Part shown: positions 22,425 to 29,341 of the stretch, one piece after another
How the letters are laid out: the number at the start of each line of letters is the position of its first letter
How positions within the stretch are numbered: the stretch's first letter is position 1
IMG/VR virus record: IMGVR_UViG_3300042397_001280
Coordinates: 1-43,944 of that record
Direction: 5' to 3' (one strand)
Length of the DNA: 43,944 nt
Source: a virus
Translations under genes and position numbers: made by a program
The notes under the pieces: model-generated
What the model saw: the letters and a program-made list of their open reading frames with translations, nothing else
Told to the model about the DNA's origin: nothing
Databases searched by the model: none

Positions 22425-23621
22425 TTACGTGTTCGAGCGCTGGACCACGAGGGAGCCGTCGTCGAAGCCAGTCTGGCCAGAGCTCAGGAGGCTCTGGAAC
22501 GGCGACTGGAGGATCACGCCGCCATCGGGGCCGACCGTTTTCGTTGCGCCCATGAGCTTCACGCGGTTGAAGCGGAAGGCCATGAAATCGGTGCCGTTCG
22601 CGTCGTCCATCTGGACAGCCAGCGCAACCTCAGTTTCGTTGATGAAATAGTTGAGGAGCGTCTGGTTCTCGAAGTACGCCGAGAGCGTGCCGTTTACGAC
22701 CGTGCGGCCATAAAAGATTTCCGGCACCAAGGTCGAACCCACAACCGGCTGGCTGTTGAGGTTGTTGCTCACGGTGAAGTCGAGCTGCGTCACGATAGCC
22801 GAGGGAGCACCTGCGACCGAAAGCGAGCCGTTCACGCCTGCGAGGATGTTGGAGGCCGTAGCAGCTGCCGGGCTTGCAAACACAGGGGCCTGAGCAGCTG
22901 AGGTGCTCAGCATGTTTACGCCCTGCACACCAAACGAGGCAGTGGCCATGCCGGTCGGCGGCAGCGACACCTGCATTTCTCCGATGCGGCAGCCAAGGAA
23001 CGTCTCAGACACATCGATGTCAGGGTAGAACTGCTCGATGGTGAATGAGCGCTGCGAGACGCCCGTGAGGAGCTTGCGGCCCTGCACGGTGATGCCCCAT
23101 GTAGCAGCTGCGGTGGCGGTGGCTGGAGCGGGGAACACTGTGATGGTGGTCGCCGTCATCGCCATGATGCGGAAGTTGCGGTTGACGTTCGCCGCCTGAC
23201 CGGTGACGCGGAACACATCGCCCACGCGCAGGCCGGAGGTGATGAACGAACCCGCCGAAGCCGTGAACGTGCCGGTCGTTGCGCCAGTAGTGGCGGCAAG
23301 CGTCGCGGTGCTCATGGTCGCAGTCGCCTGAGTGATGGCAACGCCAGCGGTCCACGTGCCGCGCAGTGATGCTTCGATGAAGTCATCATAAGTACGGGTG
23401 GAGAGTTCGCCCTGAATGTTGCCGGCGACGCGGCGCACGCCATGGCGGGCATCGAACACCTGCTGATCAGGGCGCACCTCGTTCGAGGTAAAGGCGTCCT
23501 TCGCGAGTGCGAGGGTTGAGGAGACACGGCGCAAGGTCTGGCCGGCGGCAACACTCTGCGTGCCGAGAACCGTTTCCGCACCGTAGCGGACTTCTACATT
23601 GACATTTGACTGAAGGGGCAT
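22425..23621 (-). CDS. Major tail tube protein
   Basis: The protein has 398 residues. The opening (MPLQSNVNVEVRYGAETVLGT) and the sections RPDQQVFDARHGVRRVAGNIQGELS and YDDFIEASLRGTW match the Phage_tube_2 type of tail tube proteins. An insert of about 70 residues rich in Ala and Thr (about 100-170) looks like an added Ig-like or decoration domain. Inferred position in the virion is the tail tube, polymerised around the tape measure. The neighbours, G chaperone and terminator protein, support this. Confidence 0.88.
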   Translation of the reverse strand: MPLQSNVNVEVRYGAETVLGTQSVAAGQTLRRVSSTLALAKDAFTSNEVRPDQQVFDARHGVRRVAGNIQGELSTRTYDDFIEASLRGTWTAGVAITQATATMSTATLAATTGATTGTFTASAGSFITSGLRVGDVFRVTGQAANVNRNFRIMAMTATTITVFPAPATATAAATWGITVQGRKLLTGVSQRSFTIEQFYPDIDVSETFLGCRIGEMQVSLPPTGMATASFGVQGVNMLSTSAAQAPVFASPAAATASNILAGVNGSLSVAGAPSAIVTQLDFTVSNNLNSQPVVGSTLVPEIFYGRTVVNGTLSAYFENQTLLNYFINETEVALAVQMDDANGTDFMAFRFNRVKLMGATKTVGPDGGVILQSPFQSLLSSGQTGFDDGSLVVQRSNT

Positions 23622-23664
23622 TGCTGCAACTCCTTGGCGTTAGCCCGGTGCGGGCGGGTTGAAA

Positions 23665-24084
23665 TTAGTTACTCGTGTGCCCGATGAGAGTGATGATCAC
23701 AGGACAGTTAATCCAGTCGGGCTCTGTGATTAACGCCATTCGCTCTGCCTGCTGTACCACGGCAGACGTTGAGTTGTAAGTGATAGAAGTTCCCGGGCGG
23801 AAAAGCTGGAGCAATGCGCCTGCAAGCGCGTCGATCTCGAGCGTGCCGGTGTTCGCCGGGTAATGAAGCGTGAAATTGGCGGTGACGGTGTGCGCGATCA
23901 CGCCACCAATCCCCGTGGCAGTCACGGTGGAGGAGATCGGGCGCACCTGCTCTGTCATGAACGGGGTGCCCTTGATCGGCTGGTACACACGGCCTTCCCA
24001 CGCCACGGCGATGGGGTTGGCGAGCGTCTGGAGCTTCTGCCGGATGCCTGAGCGCAGATTGGGGTGGAAGGTTATGGCGCTCAC
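23665..24084 (-). CDS. Tail terminator-like protein (DUF4128-like)
   Basis: The protein has 139 residues, starting at GTG 24084 overlapping the upstream TGA (GTGA). The N-terminus HPNLRSGIRQKLQTLANPIAVAWEGR, shortened here as LRSGIRQKLQTLANPIAVAW, and the later GTLEIDALAGALLQLFRPGT fit the phage tail terminator fold (lambda gpU-like, DUF4128). Such proteins cap the tail tube and stop its growth. The position before the tube gene is right. Confidence 0.7.
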   Translation of the reverse strand: MSAITFHPNLRSGIRQKLQTLANPIAVAWEGRVYQPIKGTPFMTEQVRPISSTVTATGIGGVIAHTVTANFTLHYPANTGTLEIDALAGALLQLFRPGTSITYNSTSAVVQQAERMALITEPDWINCPVIITLIGHTSN

Positions 24085-24497
24085 AGAGCCAGCTCCTTAA
24101 CGATTTTGGCAACGACGTTCTGCGCGTTCTTCATGTTGCTGGTCACCATGAAGCGCCCGGCCATCTTGGACGTGCCAAACTCAACGTGGAGCGCGTACTC
24201 CGCATTGTTTGTGAGGTAATAGGTATCGCCGGCCTTCATATCGGCGGCCACAATCCCCACGGTTGCCGCCACCTTCGAGGCAGCGGCTGCTCCTGAAATG
24301 GCGGTGCCTTGCCCAGCGGTGATGCCATTGAGCGAGGGCTGCCATGAGGAACGGAGGAAGCCGGTATCGACCGGCGTGTCGGTCACCACGTTTTCCGAGA
24401 GTTGCTGAGCGGTCTGGCGGGCAAGCGCGTCCATCGATACGCCAAACTTGTTCGCATAATCGGTGAGGTGCATCTTGAAGAGGCGGGCGTCGTTCAT
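24081..24497 (-). CDS. Head-tail completion/tail component protein (HK97 gp10-like)
   Basis: The protein has 138 residues. ATG 24497 lies one base after the upstream stop. A longer frame would overlap that gene without need. Typical residues are TPVDTGFLRSSW, YYLTNNAEYALHVEFGT and GRFMV near the end, the signature of HK97 gp10/minor tail completion proteins. It would join the connector to the tail tube. Confidence 0.82.
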   Translation of the reverse strand: MNDARLFKMHLTDYANKFGVSMDALARQTAQQLSENVVTDTPVDTGFLRSSWQPSLNGITAGQGTAISGAAAASKVAATVGIVAADMKAGDTYYLTNNAEYALHVEFGTSKMAGRFMVTSNMKNAQNVVAKIVKELAL

Positions 24498-24498
24498 A

Positions 24499-24864
24499 TC
24501 AGCGCTCCGCGTACACGAGGGCGTAGGGCGCGCCATCGGCAGCCGGGTTGAGCTCGCTCACCCATAGGACCGTCCAGCTGGAGCCGGCCCACAGAGCCTT
24601 ATCGCCGGGCAGCGGTACAGCGCCGCCTTGGGGGGCGCAGTGCAATTCAATGATGTTGCGACGCTCGAGCTTGCCAATGCGGAACTCCGCGCTCTTGCCG
24701 GGCGGGAGACCCACGGCCTTAAGGGTTAGGGTGGTGCTCGAGGTGGTTTCCTGTTGCGTTACGGGGTCGAAGCCCGCGCTGTTTGCCCGCGTGAACACCA
24801 CATCACTCCCCTTGGAAGCGATCAGGTTGTACGCCGTGGCAGAAGCTGCATCATAGGTCGCCAT
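24499..24864 (-). CDS. Head-tail connector/stopper candidate
   Basis: The protein has 121 residues. After a short helical start (YDAASATAYNLIASKG) the rest is predicted beta, with a GKLERRNIIELHC segment and a final WTVLWVSELNPAADGAPYALV. It lies between the DnaT-like connector and the gp10-like gene, where head-closure proteins are found. I assign it by position only. Confidence 0.55.
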   Translation of the reverse strand: MATYDAASATAYNLIASKGSDVVFTRANSAGFDPVTQQETTSSTTLTLKAVGLPPGKSAEFRIGKLERRNIIELHCAPQGGAVPLPGDKALWAGSSWTVLWVSELNPAADGAPYALVYAER

Positions 24865-24869
24865 GGGCG

Positions 24870-25451
24870 TTACTCGTCGTCAACACTGTACGAGGTGAGC
24901 GCGCCCGCGCCGGGGTTGTCCATCATGCCCACCCGCGCAAAATTGCCCTCATAGGCAGGCGCGTTCATGGGCTCATAGAGAATGGTGTCGGGGTCGCGGA
25001 GGTACGGCTCGAGCAGGTTCTTGGCGAACATGAAGAGCTTCCCAGCCGGCGCGTCGCCCGCATAGGTAACAGAGATCGGGCCCACGCTCTCAGAGACAAC
25101 CTTGCCGCCACGGTCAAGGTCTTTGTACAGCGGCTCACTGAGCCCCTTAAAGGCGAGCTCGCAGCACGCATGTTTTACGCGGTGAGGTACACCGGTGATG
25201 GTGTAATCGGACCAGTCAGTAAGATCGGAGCGAGGAAACTCGAGGGCTTGCGCAGGAACAAGGCGTGCGCCCTTGTAGCGGCCAATCGTGTCAATGTAGT
25301 CAGTCGCTCGACGGATTGAGTTTTCAATCGCGAAATCCTCCGCGTCCTCCCACCGGTATCCACGGGCGCTGCAAAATTCCTTGAAGTGAACTAGCCCAAC
25401 ATAGGCGTCGGCGTTGGCCAACCCAACTCCAGTTTCGACAATCAAGGACAT
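24870..25451 (-). CDS. Head-tail adaptor (so-called DnaT-like family)
   Basis: The protein has 193 residues. The opening MSLIVETGVGLANADAYVGL and the segment SIRRATDYIDTIGRYKGARL are diagnostic of the phage family often labelled DnaT-like ssDNA-binding protein. Its genomic place next to head and tail completion genes and its all-helical character point to a head-tail connector, not a replication protein. No replication gene is nearby. Confidence 0.78.
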   Translation of the reverse strand: MSLIVETGVGLANADAYVGLVHFKEFCSARGYRWEDAEDFAIENSIRRATDYIDTIGRYKGARLVPAQALEFPRSDLTDWSDYTITGVPHRVKHACCELAFKGLSEPLYKDLDRGGKVVSESVGPISVTYAGDAPAGKLFMFAKNLLEPYLRDPDTILYEPMNAPAYEGNFARVGMMDNPGAGALTSYSVDDE

Positions 25452-25459
25452 CGTCTACC

Positions 25460-25804
25460 TCACTGATATTTGGCCAGAGCGAGCTCCGCCTGTTTCTTCG
25501 CGTCCTCCCCCGTGAAGGGGCCTTCGATGTTGTCGCCGGCGCTGTTGGCGATGTACCAGCGGCCAAAGCCGCCGTTCTTCAGCCTGTGCTTCTCACCCTC
25601 TACGGGCGGCGGCGGTGCCTTCTTGCGCTGCTCCTGCGGCCTCTCATCGACCTCCAGAAGGTTCGCCTCAAACATGAGCTTGATGCGGCGCGGTTCGATG
25701 CCGGTCACGTCGACTGGATCATCGAAGTTGTAGTCCTCCCCATTCATGATGAAGGGGCGGCCTGCTTTGAACTTGCTTTCAGATGTATAGAAACGAGTTG
25801 CCAT
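25460..25804 (-). CDS. Hypothetical head-region protein
   Basis: The protein has 114 residues. The N-terminal half holds short beta segments (FKAGRPFIMNGEDYNFDD, RRIKLMFEANLLEVD). A linker rich in Pro and Lys (QRKKAPPPPVEG) and a C-terminal segment (GFGRWYIANSAGDNIEGPFTG) follow. The layout looks like two small domains. It sits just after the capsid gene. Phage proteins of this place sometimes carry a C-terminal KOW- or SH3-like fold, but I have no firm match. Confidence 0.6.
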   Translation of the reverse strand: MATRFYTSESKFKAGRPFIMNGEDYNFDDPVDVTGIEPRRIKLMFEANLLEVDERPQEQRKKAPPPPVEGEKHRLKNGGFGRWYIANSAGDNIEGPFTGEDAKKQAELALAKYQ

Positions 25805-25827
25805 GTCTGCTTTCTCACATGGTTAGG

Positions 25828-25852
25828 AGGGCGGGGTTTAAGGCCCCGCCCT
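25828..25852 (-). terminator. GC-rich hairpin after the major capsid gene
   Basis: A perfect 9-bp inverted repeat, AGGGCGGGG/CCCCGCCCT, with a 7-base loop begins 15 bases past the capsid stop on the minus strand. There is no U-tract. It may slow exonucleases or attenuate transcription so that the capsid message exceeds those of downstream genes. Confidence 0.5.
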
Positions 25853-25867
25853 TCCTTGTTGGGTCGA

Positions 25868-26851
25868 TTAGACCGCGTCGCTCCAGAACTGACCGAGGTC
25901 AGCCGAAACGAGCTTCATGTCGAAGCACATGTCGATCTCAACGCGGTCAGCGCTGCGATCTTCCATGCGGAACGACTTGATGCGGTTGCCATCCGCGCCC
26001 GAGCCAAGCAGGCCGGTCCACGAGAAGGTGTAGCCGGCGGTCGGCGTCATGAGGCCCGGAGCGCTCGTTGAGTAGGTGAGCAAGCAGTGGTTGCCACCAA
26101 TGAACGAGTGCGCGGCTGCAACGCCTTCAGCTGCGGTGTTTTCGATGGCGTTCATCACGAGGATTTCATCGACGCCAAACAGGGCTGCAAGAGCCTGCTT
26201 CGAAGCCATGGCAGGCGCACCAGCGGTCTGGCCATACTTCAGGCGGTCGATGATTTCCGGGTGATCGACAATGGCGTCATAGACAGCGCGGCCCATGATG
26301 AGCTTGTTCGGCTCGAAGCCGGTGCTCTGAGCGATTGCTGCCTTGCCAAGGCGAACGTCACGGATTGGGGTCGAGGTGGCATCATTCCACTTCTTGAACT
26401 GGTTGGCACCGGGAGTACCAGCCACACCAGCGCGGTTGTTGGTCCAGACGCCAGTCTTGAAGTAGGTGTTCGAGAACAGCTTCTCGCGCTTGATCAGCGC
26501 TTTGTGCGTCACGAACTCAGCCGCCTCGCGGTCGGGCGAAAGGACAGCATCCGCATTCGCACGGAGCTCATCGGGGATATCCTTGTGGAAGGAGAACCGA
26601 TTGGCAAAGTACGTCGGAGTGTTGTCCAGCGTGTAGCCACCGCCGGCAGAGGCGGTTGCGGGGGCGCGAAGCTGCATTTCATCGCGGTTGAAATCGCCAC
26701 GCTCATAGACGTAGTAACGGTCCGACTGCTTCTGAACAGGGATGTTCGGAAACACGCGGGTCGCCACAAAGTTCGCAGCGTTTTGCAGGAAGGCGATGCT
26801 GATGTTGGTCAGCGGCGCATTGACATGAACGTCACCGGGGGTCGGGGTCAT
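25868..26851 (-). CDS. Major capsid protein (HK97-fold)
   Basis: The protein has 327 residues. Evidence is an N-terminal arm (NAPLTNISIAFLQNAANFVA then RVFPNIPVQKQSDRYYVYER), and a core with FSFHKDIPDELRANAD, EAAEFVTHKALIKREKLFS and GRAVYDAIVDHPEIIDRLKY. This is the pattern of a common HK97-fold capsid family that lacks the long N-terminal delta domain and uses a separate scaffold. The gene has an excellent GGAG site and is flanked by cement and scaffold genes. It forms the icosahedral shell. Confidence 0.92.
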   Translation of the reverse strand: MTPTPGDVHVNAPLTNISIAFLQNAANFVATRVFPNIPVQKQSDRYYVYERGDFNRDEMQLRAPATASAGGGYTLDNTPTYFANRFSFHKDIPDELRANADAVLSPDREAAEFVTHKALIKREKLFSNTYFKTGVWTNNRAGVAGTPGANQFKKWNDATSTPIRDVRLGKAAIAQSTGFEPNKLIMGRAVYDAIVDHPEIIDRLKYGQTAGAPAMASKQALAALFGVDEILVMNAIENTAAEGVAAAHSFIGGNHCLLTYSTSAPGLMTPTAGYTFSWTGLLGSGADGNRIKSFRMEDRSADRVEIDMCFDMKLVSADLGQFWSDAV

Positions 26852-26882
26852 GGGTTATTGCTCCAATTCAAAAATGAGCCGC

Positions 26883-27248
26883 TTAGCCGAGGGCGACGCG
26901 GGTCATGAGGACAGGGATGATCTCGTTGACGGCACCGCCTGCGAGAGCAACACCAACAACCGCCTGACCGGTGGTTGCGGTAACGAGCTTGCCAGCCGCG
27001 TCGGTCGTCAGCTTTGCGCCGGCGGCCACCGTGGCACCGATGGCAGCCTTCGAAACGCCGTCATAGCAAACGGTCGCAGGCTGGCCGGTGTTCGGCTTGT
27101 TCTGGAGGATGCCAGCGCTGAGAGCGTTGGCACCGGCTGCGGCGGCAGCGCCGCTCGAGTTAACCACGACAGCGTGGAACTGCTTGCCCGTGAGGTCTGC
27201 ACCGGCGGGCAGGCTGAAGGAAGCCTTCAGGCCATTATCGAAAGACAT
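26883..27248 (-). CDS. Capsid decoration (cement) protein, DUF2190 family
   Basis: The protein has 121 residues. It is rich in Gly, Ala and Val and has the DUF2190 pattern: LTGKQFHAVVV near the start, CYDGVSKAAIGATVAAGAKL and TDAAGKLVTATTGQAVVGVA. Such proteins bind the outside of expanded capsids and stabilise them. The neighbours, scaffold upstream and capsid downstream, match the common order. Confidence 0.88.
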   Translation of the reverse strand: MSFDNGLKASFSLPAGADLTGKQFHAVVVNSSGAAAAAGANALSAGILQNKPNTGQPATVCYDGVSKAAIGATVAAGAKLTTDAAGKLVTATTGQAVVGVALAGGAVNEIIPVLMTRVALG

Positions 27249-27275
27249 GTGTCTATCTCCTATTAAGAGGGTTCG

Positions 27276-28193
27276 TTATGCCGCCCGGCGCTTGGCAACG
27301 TAGGCGTTGTAGAGATGCGGGTTCTCTTCAGTTGCCTTGGCGTATGCCTGTGCATCGGTGAGCTCAGGTTTGGCTTTCTTGATCTCATCGGCCTTAGCCT
27401 TGAGCATGGCCTCCGGGTCGCCATCTACGGCGGCGTCCGAGCCCATCGACTTGAAGAGAAGCGACTTCACCGATACTTCTGCAAGTGACTTGAGAAGGTT
27501 TTCGATGACACCGGCATCGGCCTCAGTTGTCATGCCCTTGCGGACGCGCAACAGAACGGGGCCCAGCTCATCCGCCTTACCGACGCCGAGCGATGCAGCC
27601 TTAGCCACAGCCTCATCCTCTTCAGCCTTAGCCTTCGCCTTAGCCAGCTCCTCAGTTGCCTTATCGGCTTCCTCGAGGCGCTTGCGAATGCTTTCGGGCA
27701 GCGACTTGATGACTTCCTCCTCAGAGGGGGCAGCCTCAGCTTCTTCGCTCGACTTGCTTACAGCTTCGAGCTCCGCGTCGCGGGTTTTGATAATCTCGTT
27801 GGCATCTGCGAGAGCCGCTTCTGCTTCGGTGGCGCGCTTTTCAAGCGTTTCCAGCCGTGCTTCGGCGTCCTCAAGAGCCTTGGACAGAGCTTCAATGTCC
27901 ATTACGTACTCCTTGAGAGAAGCGGCAGCCTCACCGGCTGCTTCAGGGTTGATCGGTTCACCGCCGACCACGGCATGCACCACATCCGGTGCAATCTCTT
28001 CGAGCGCCTTCTTCAGGCGCATTGCAACACCCACTTCCTCAGCGGAGGGCTGCTCTTCTTCTTCGTCCTCGTCCTCAGACTTGGCGGCCTTACCGCCTTT
28101 AGCCTTAACGATCAGGACGCGGGCCTGCTCGTTTGCGGGATCGTCAACGAGACTGATCTCTTCAATCGTCATTTCGCTCAAATCTTGAGCCAT
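27276..28193 (-). CDS. Scaffold-like coiled-coil protein carrying protease-tail motif
   Basis: The protein has 305 residues, starting at ATG 28193 with GGAGGAGTAAGG. The N-terminal segment IEEISLVDDPANEQARVLIV is the ISLVD-x-PAN element normally found at the end of XkdF/HK97-type prohead protease domains. After a Glu-rich stretch comes a long acidic coiled coil (about 95-200) and a helical C-terminus. This fits an assembly scaffold made next to its protease. It probably guides capsid assembly and is degraded by the protease encoded just upstream. The protease domain proper is not in this frame. Confidence 0.75.
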   Translation of the reverse strand: MAQDLSEMTIEEISLVDDPANEQARVLIVKAKGGKAAKSEDEDEEEEQPSAEEVGVAMRLKKALEEIAPDVVHAVVGGEPINPEAAGEAAASLKEYVMDIEALSKALEDAEARLETLEKRATEAEAALADANEIIKTRDAELEAVSKSSEEAEAAPSEEEVIKSLPESIRKRLEEADKATEELAKAKAKAEEDEAVAKAASLGVGKADELGPVLLRVRKGMTTEADAGVIENLLKSLAEVSVKSLLFKSMGSDAAVDGDPEAMLKAKADEIKKAKPELTDAQAYAKATEENPHLYNAYVAKRRAA

Positions 28194-28196
28194 GCC

Positions 28197-28592
28197 TTAC
28201 TCCTCCACTTTGGTGCGGCGGCCACGGCCACCTATAGAGAAGGCGCGGTAGACGCCTTTGCGGACTTTCTCTTGCACGCCGGGATCGGTGATGTGCATAC
28301 CAATCCACCAGCCCCTGCGGCCATCGCTCATGCCAACGGCCTTGGCGAAGGCGTCGTCGATGATTACGCTTTCGACCACCTCGCCAACGGCGTGACCGTT
28401 GTGCATGGCCTTGGCAACGCGGGCGTCGCAGACAAACTTGTGGGCTGCCTTGCGGAGCTCATCGATGGTGATGCGGTCACCTTGGTGATCAGTGACCACC
28501 TCGCCATCCTTCGAGACGACGTTCGCCCAGCCGCGCACATAGCGCCCGCTGTTATCAGCTTTCTCGAACTCAAAAGAGACCCCAAAGCCCAT
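28197..28592 (-). CDS. Prohead protease (XkdF-like, peptidase S78-type)
   Basis: The protein has 131 residues. ATG 28592 was preferred over an earlier in-frame start because GGAG lies 6 bases upstream and the domain starts here. The pattern VRGWANVVSKDGEVVTDHQG, then MHNGHAVGEVVES with H67, and GVYRAFSIGG with S119, is the Ser-His core of XkdF/herpes-assemblin-type proteases. A third residue is not clear. The enzyme matures the capsid by cutting scaffold and head proteins. It is short because its C-terminal strand region (SLVDDPAN) is in the next gene. Confidence 0.85.
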   Translation of the reverse strand: MGFGVSFEFEKADNSGRYVRGWANVVSKDGEVVTDHQGDRITIDELRKAAHKFVCDARVAKAMHNGHAVGEVVESVIIDDAFAKAVGMSDGRRGWWIGMHITDPGVQEKVRKGVYRAFSIGGRGRRTKVEE

Positions 28593-28701
28593 ATCGGCTC
28601 CACCATCACAAGCGTGCAAACGAGCGCAGATTGCGTCCGTTGCAATAGCCGTAACACGGTGAACACAGAGAAAAAAGAGCAATAGACGCTTTCGCGCACA
28701 T

Positions 28702-28726
28702 AAAAACGCCCGGGTATACCGGGCGT
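28702..28726 (-). terminator. Rho-independent terminator inside the head gene block
   Basis: On the minus strand a stem ACGCCCGG/CCGGGCGT with a short TATAC-type loop is followed by TTTTTA. It lies between the hypothetical gene at 28767 and the protease gene at 28592. It would separate transcription of the upstream head genes from the protease-capsid-tail block, which then needs read-through or its own promoter. Confidence 0.8.
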
Positions 28727-28766
28727 GATATCGACTAAGCGGTTAGTGTCAGCGGAGTGATTTCCA

Positions 28767-29285
28767 CTACTCGACTTCATCCTCTTCCCGAGGGGCGGGC
28801 ATACCGAGGAGAAGGATAAGGGCGTCCTCTACGAGGGCGTCCATGCGGAAAATTGCATCGCTATCTTCGATCTCGCCAGCCTCGTGCGGGATGATAGTCC
28901 CCTCTGTGAGGGATTTCGCGAGATATAGGAAATAGGCGTTCGCGGCGGTCTCGTTACTCTCACCGTCATCAATAGCGGCTGCGAGGTGAGCGCCAAGGCG
29001 GTCTGGCGTGTTCCATGCAGACTTGGCGTAATCAGAGCTGCCGCCCATAAAGATGCTTGCATGGGCCCGCGCCTGCTCCTTGATTTTCTCGAGGGCAACC
29101 TCGCCGGCAATCTTGTCGGCGTTGTAATCCGCCCGCAGCGCGATGATCGCTCCGAGATACTGGCGGATCAGGGCTTCTGCCACAGATGGAGACGTAAGGA
29201 GCTCACCATCGGGCACGACAAGGCCCATCTGCCCACGGTCGATGGCGCGTTCTTTGCTTCCTTCTACACTCTTACGGTCTGTCAT
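28767..29285 (-). CDS. Hypothetical head-region protein
   Basis: The protein has 172 residues, starting at ATG 29285 with an AGGGG site. It is acidic and helical (SPSVAEALIRQYLGAIIALR, VALEKIKEQARAHASIF) and ends in PAPREEDEVE. No motif is recognised. It lies between the polyvalent protein gene and the terminator, so it is the last gene of the first head transcription unit. It may be a partner of the polyvalent protein or another internal head protein, but there is no direct evidence. Confidence 0.6.
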   Translation of the reverse strand: MTDRKSVEGSKERAIDRGQMGLVVPDGELLTSPSVAEALIRQYLGAIIALRADYNADKIAGEVALEKIKEQARAHASIFMGGSSDYAKSAWNTPDRLGAHLAAAIDDGESNETAANAYFLYLAKSLTEGTIIPHEAGEIEDSDAIFRMDALVEDALILLLGMPAPREEDEVE

Positions 29286-29341
29286 AACTGCCCCTTAGAA
29301 TATCATAACTGTGTTTGCCAGCGCCTTGTGCGTCCGCTCCA

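Noticed and set aside
24870-25451. DnaT-like name suggested a replication protein
   Set aside because: All neighbours are head-tail joining genes. The family name is historical and a connector role fits better.
27337-28188. A 283-residue Ser/Ala-rich plus-strand frame
   Set aside because: It is the complement of the scaffold gene's Glu/Lys-rich coiled coil and has no independent support.
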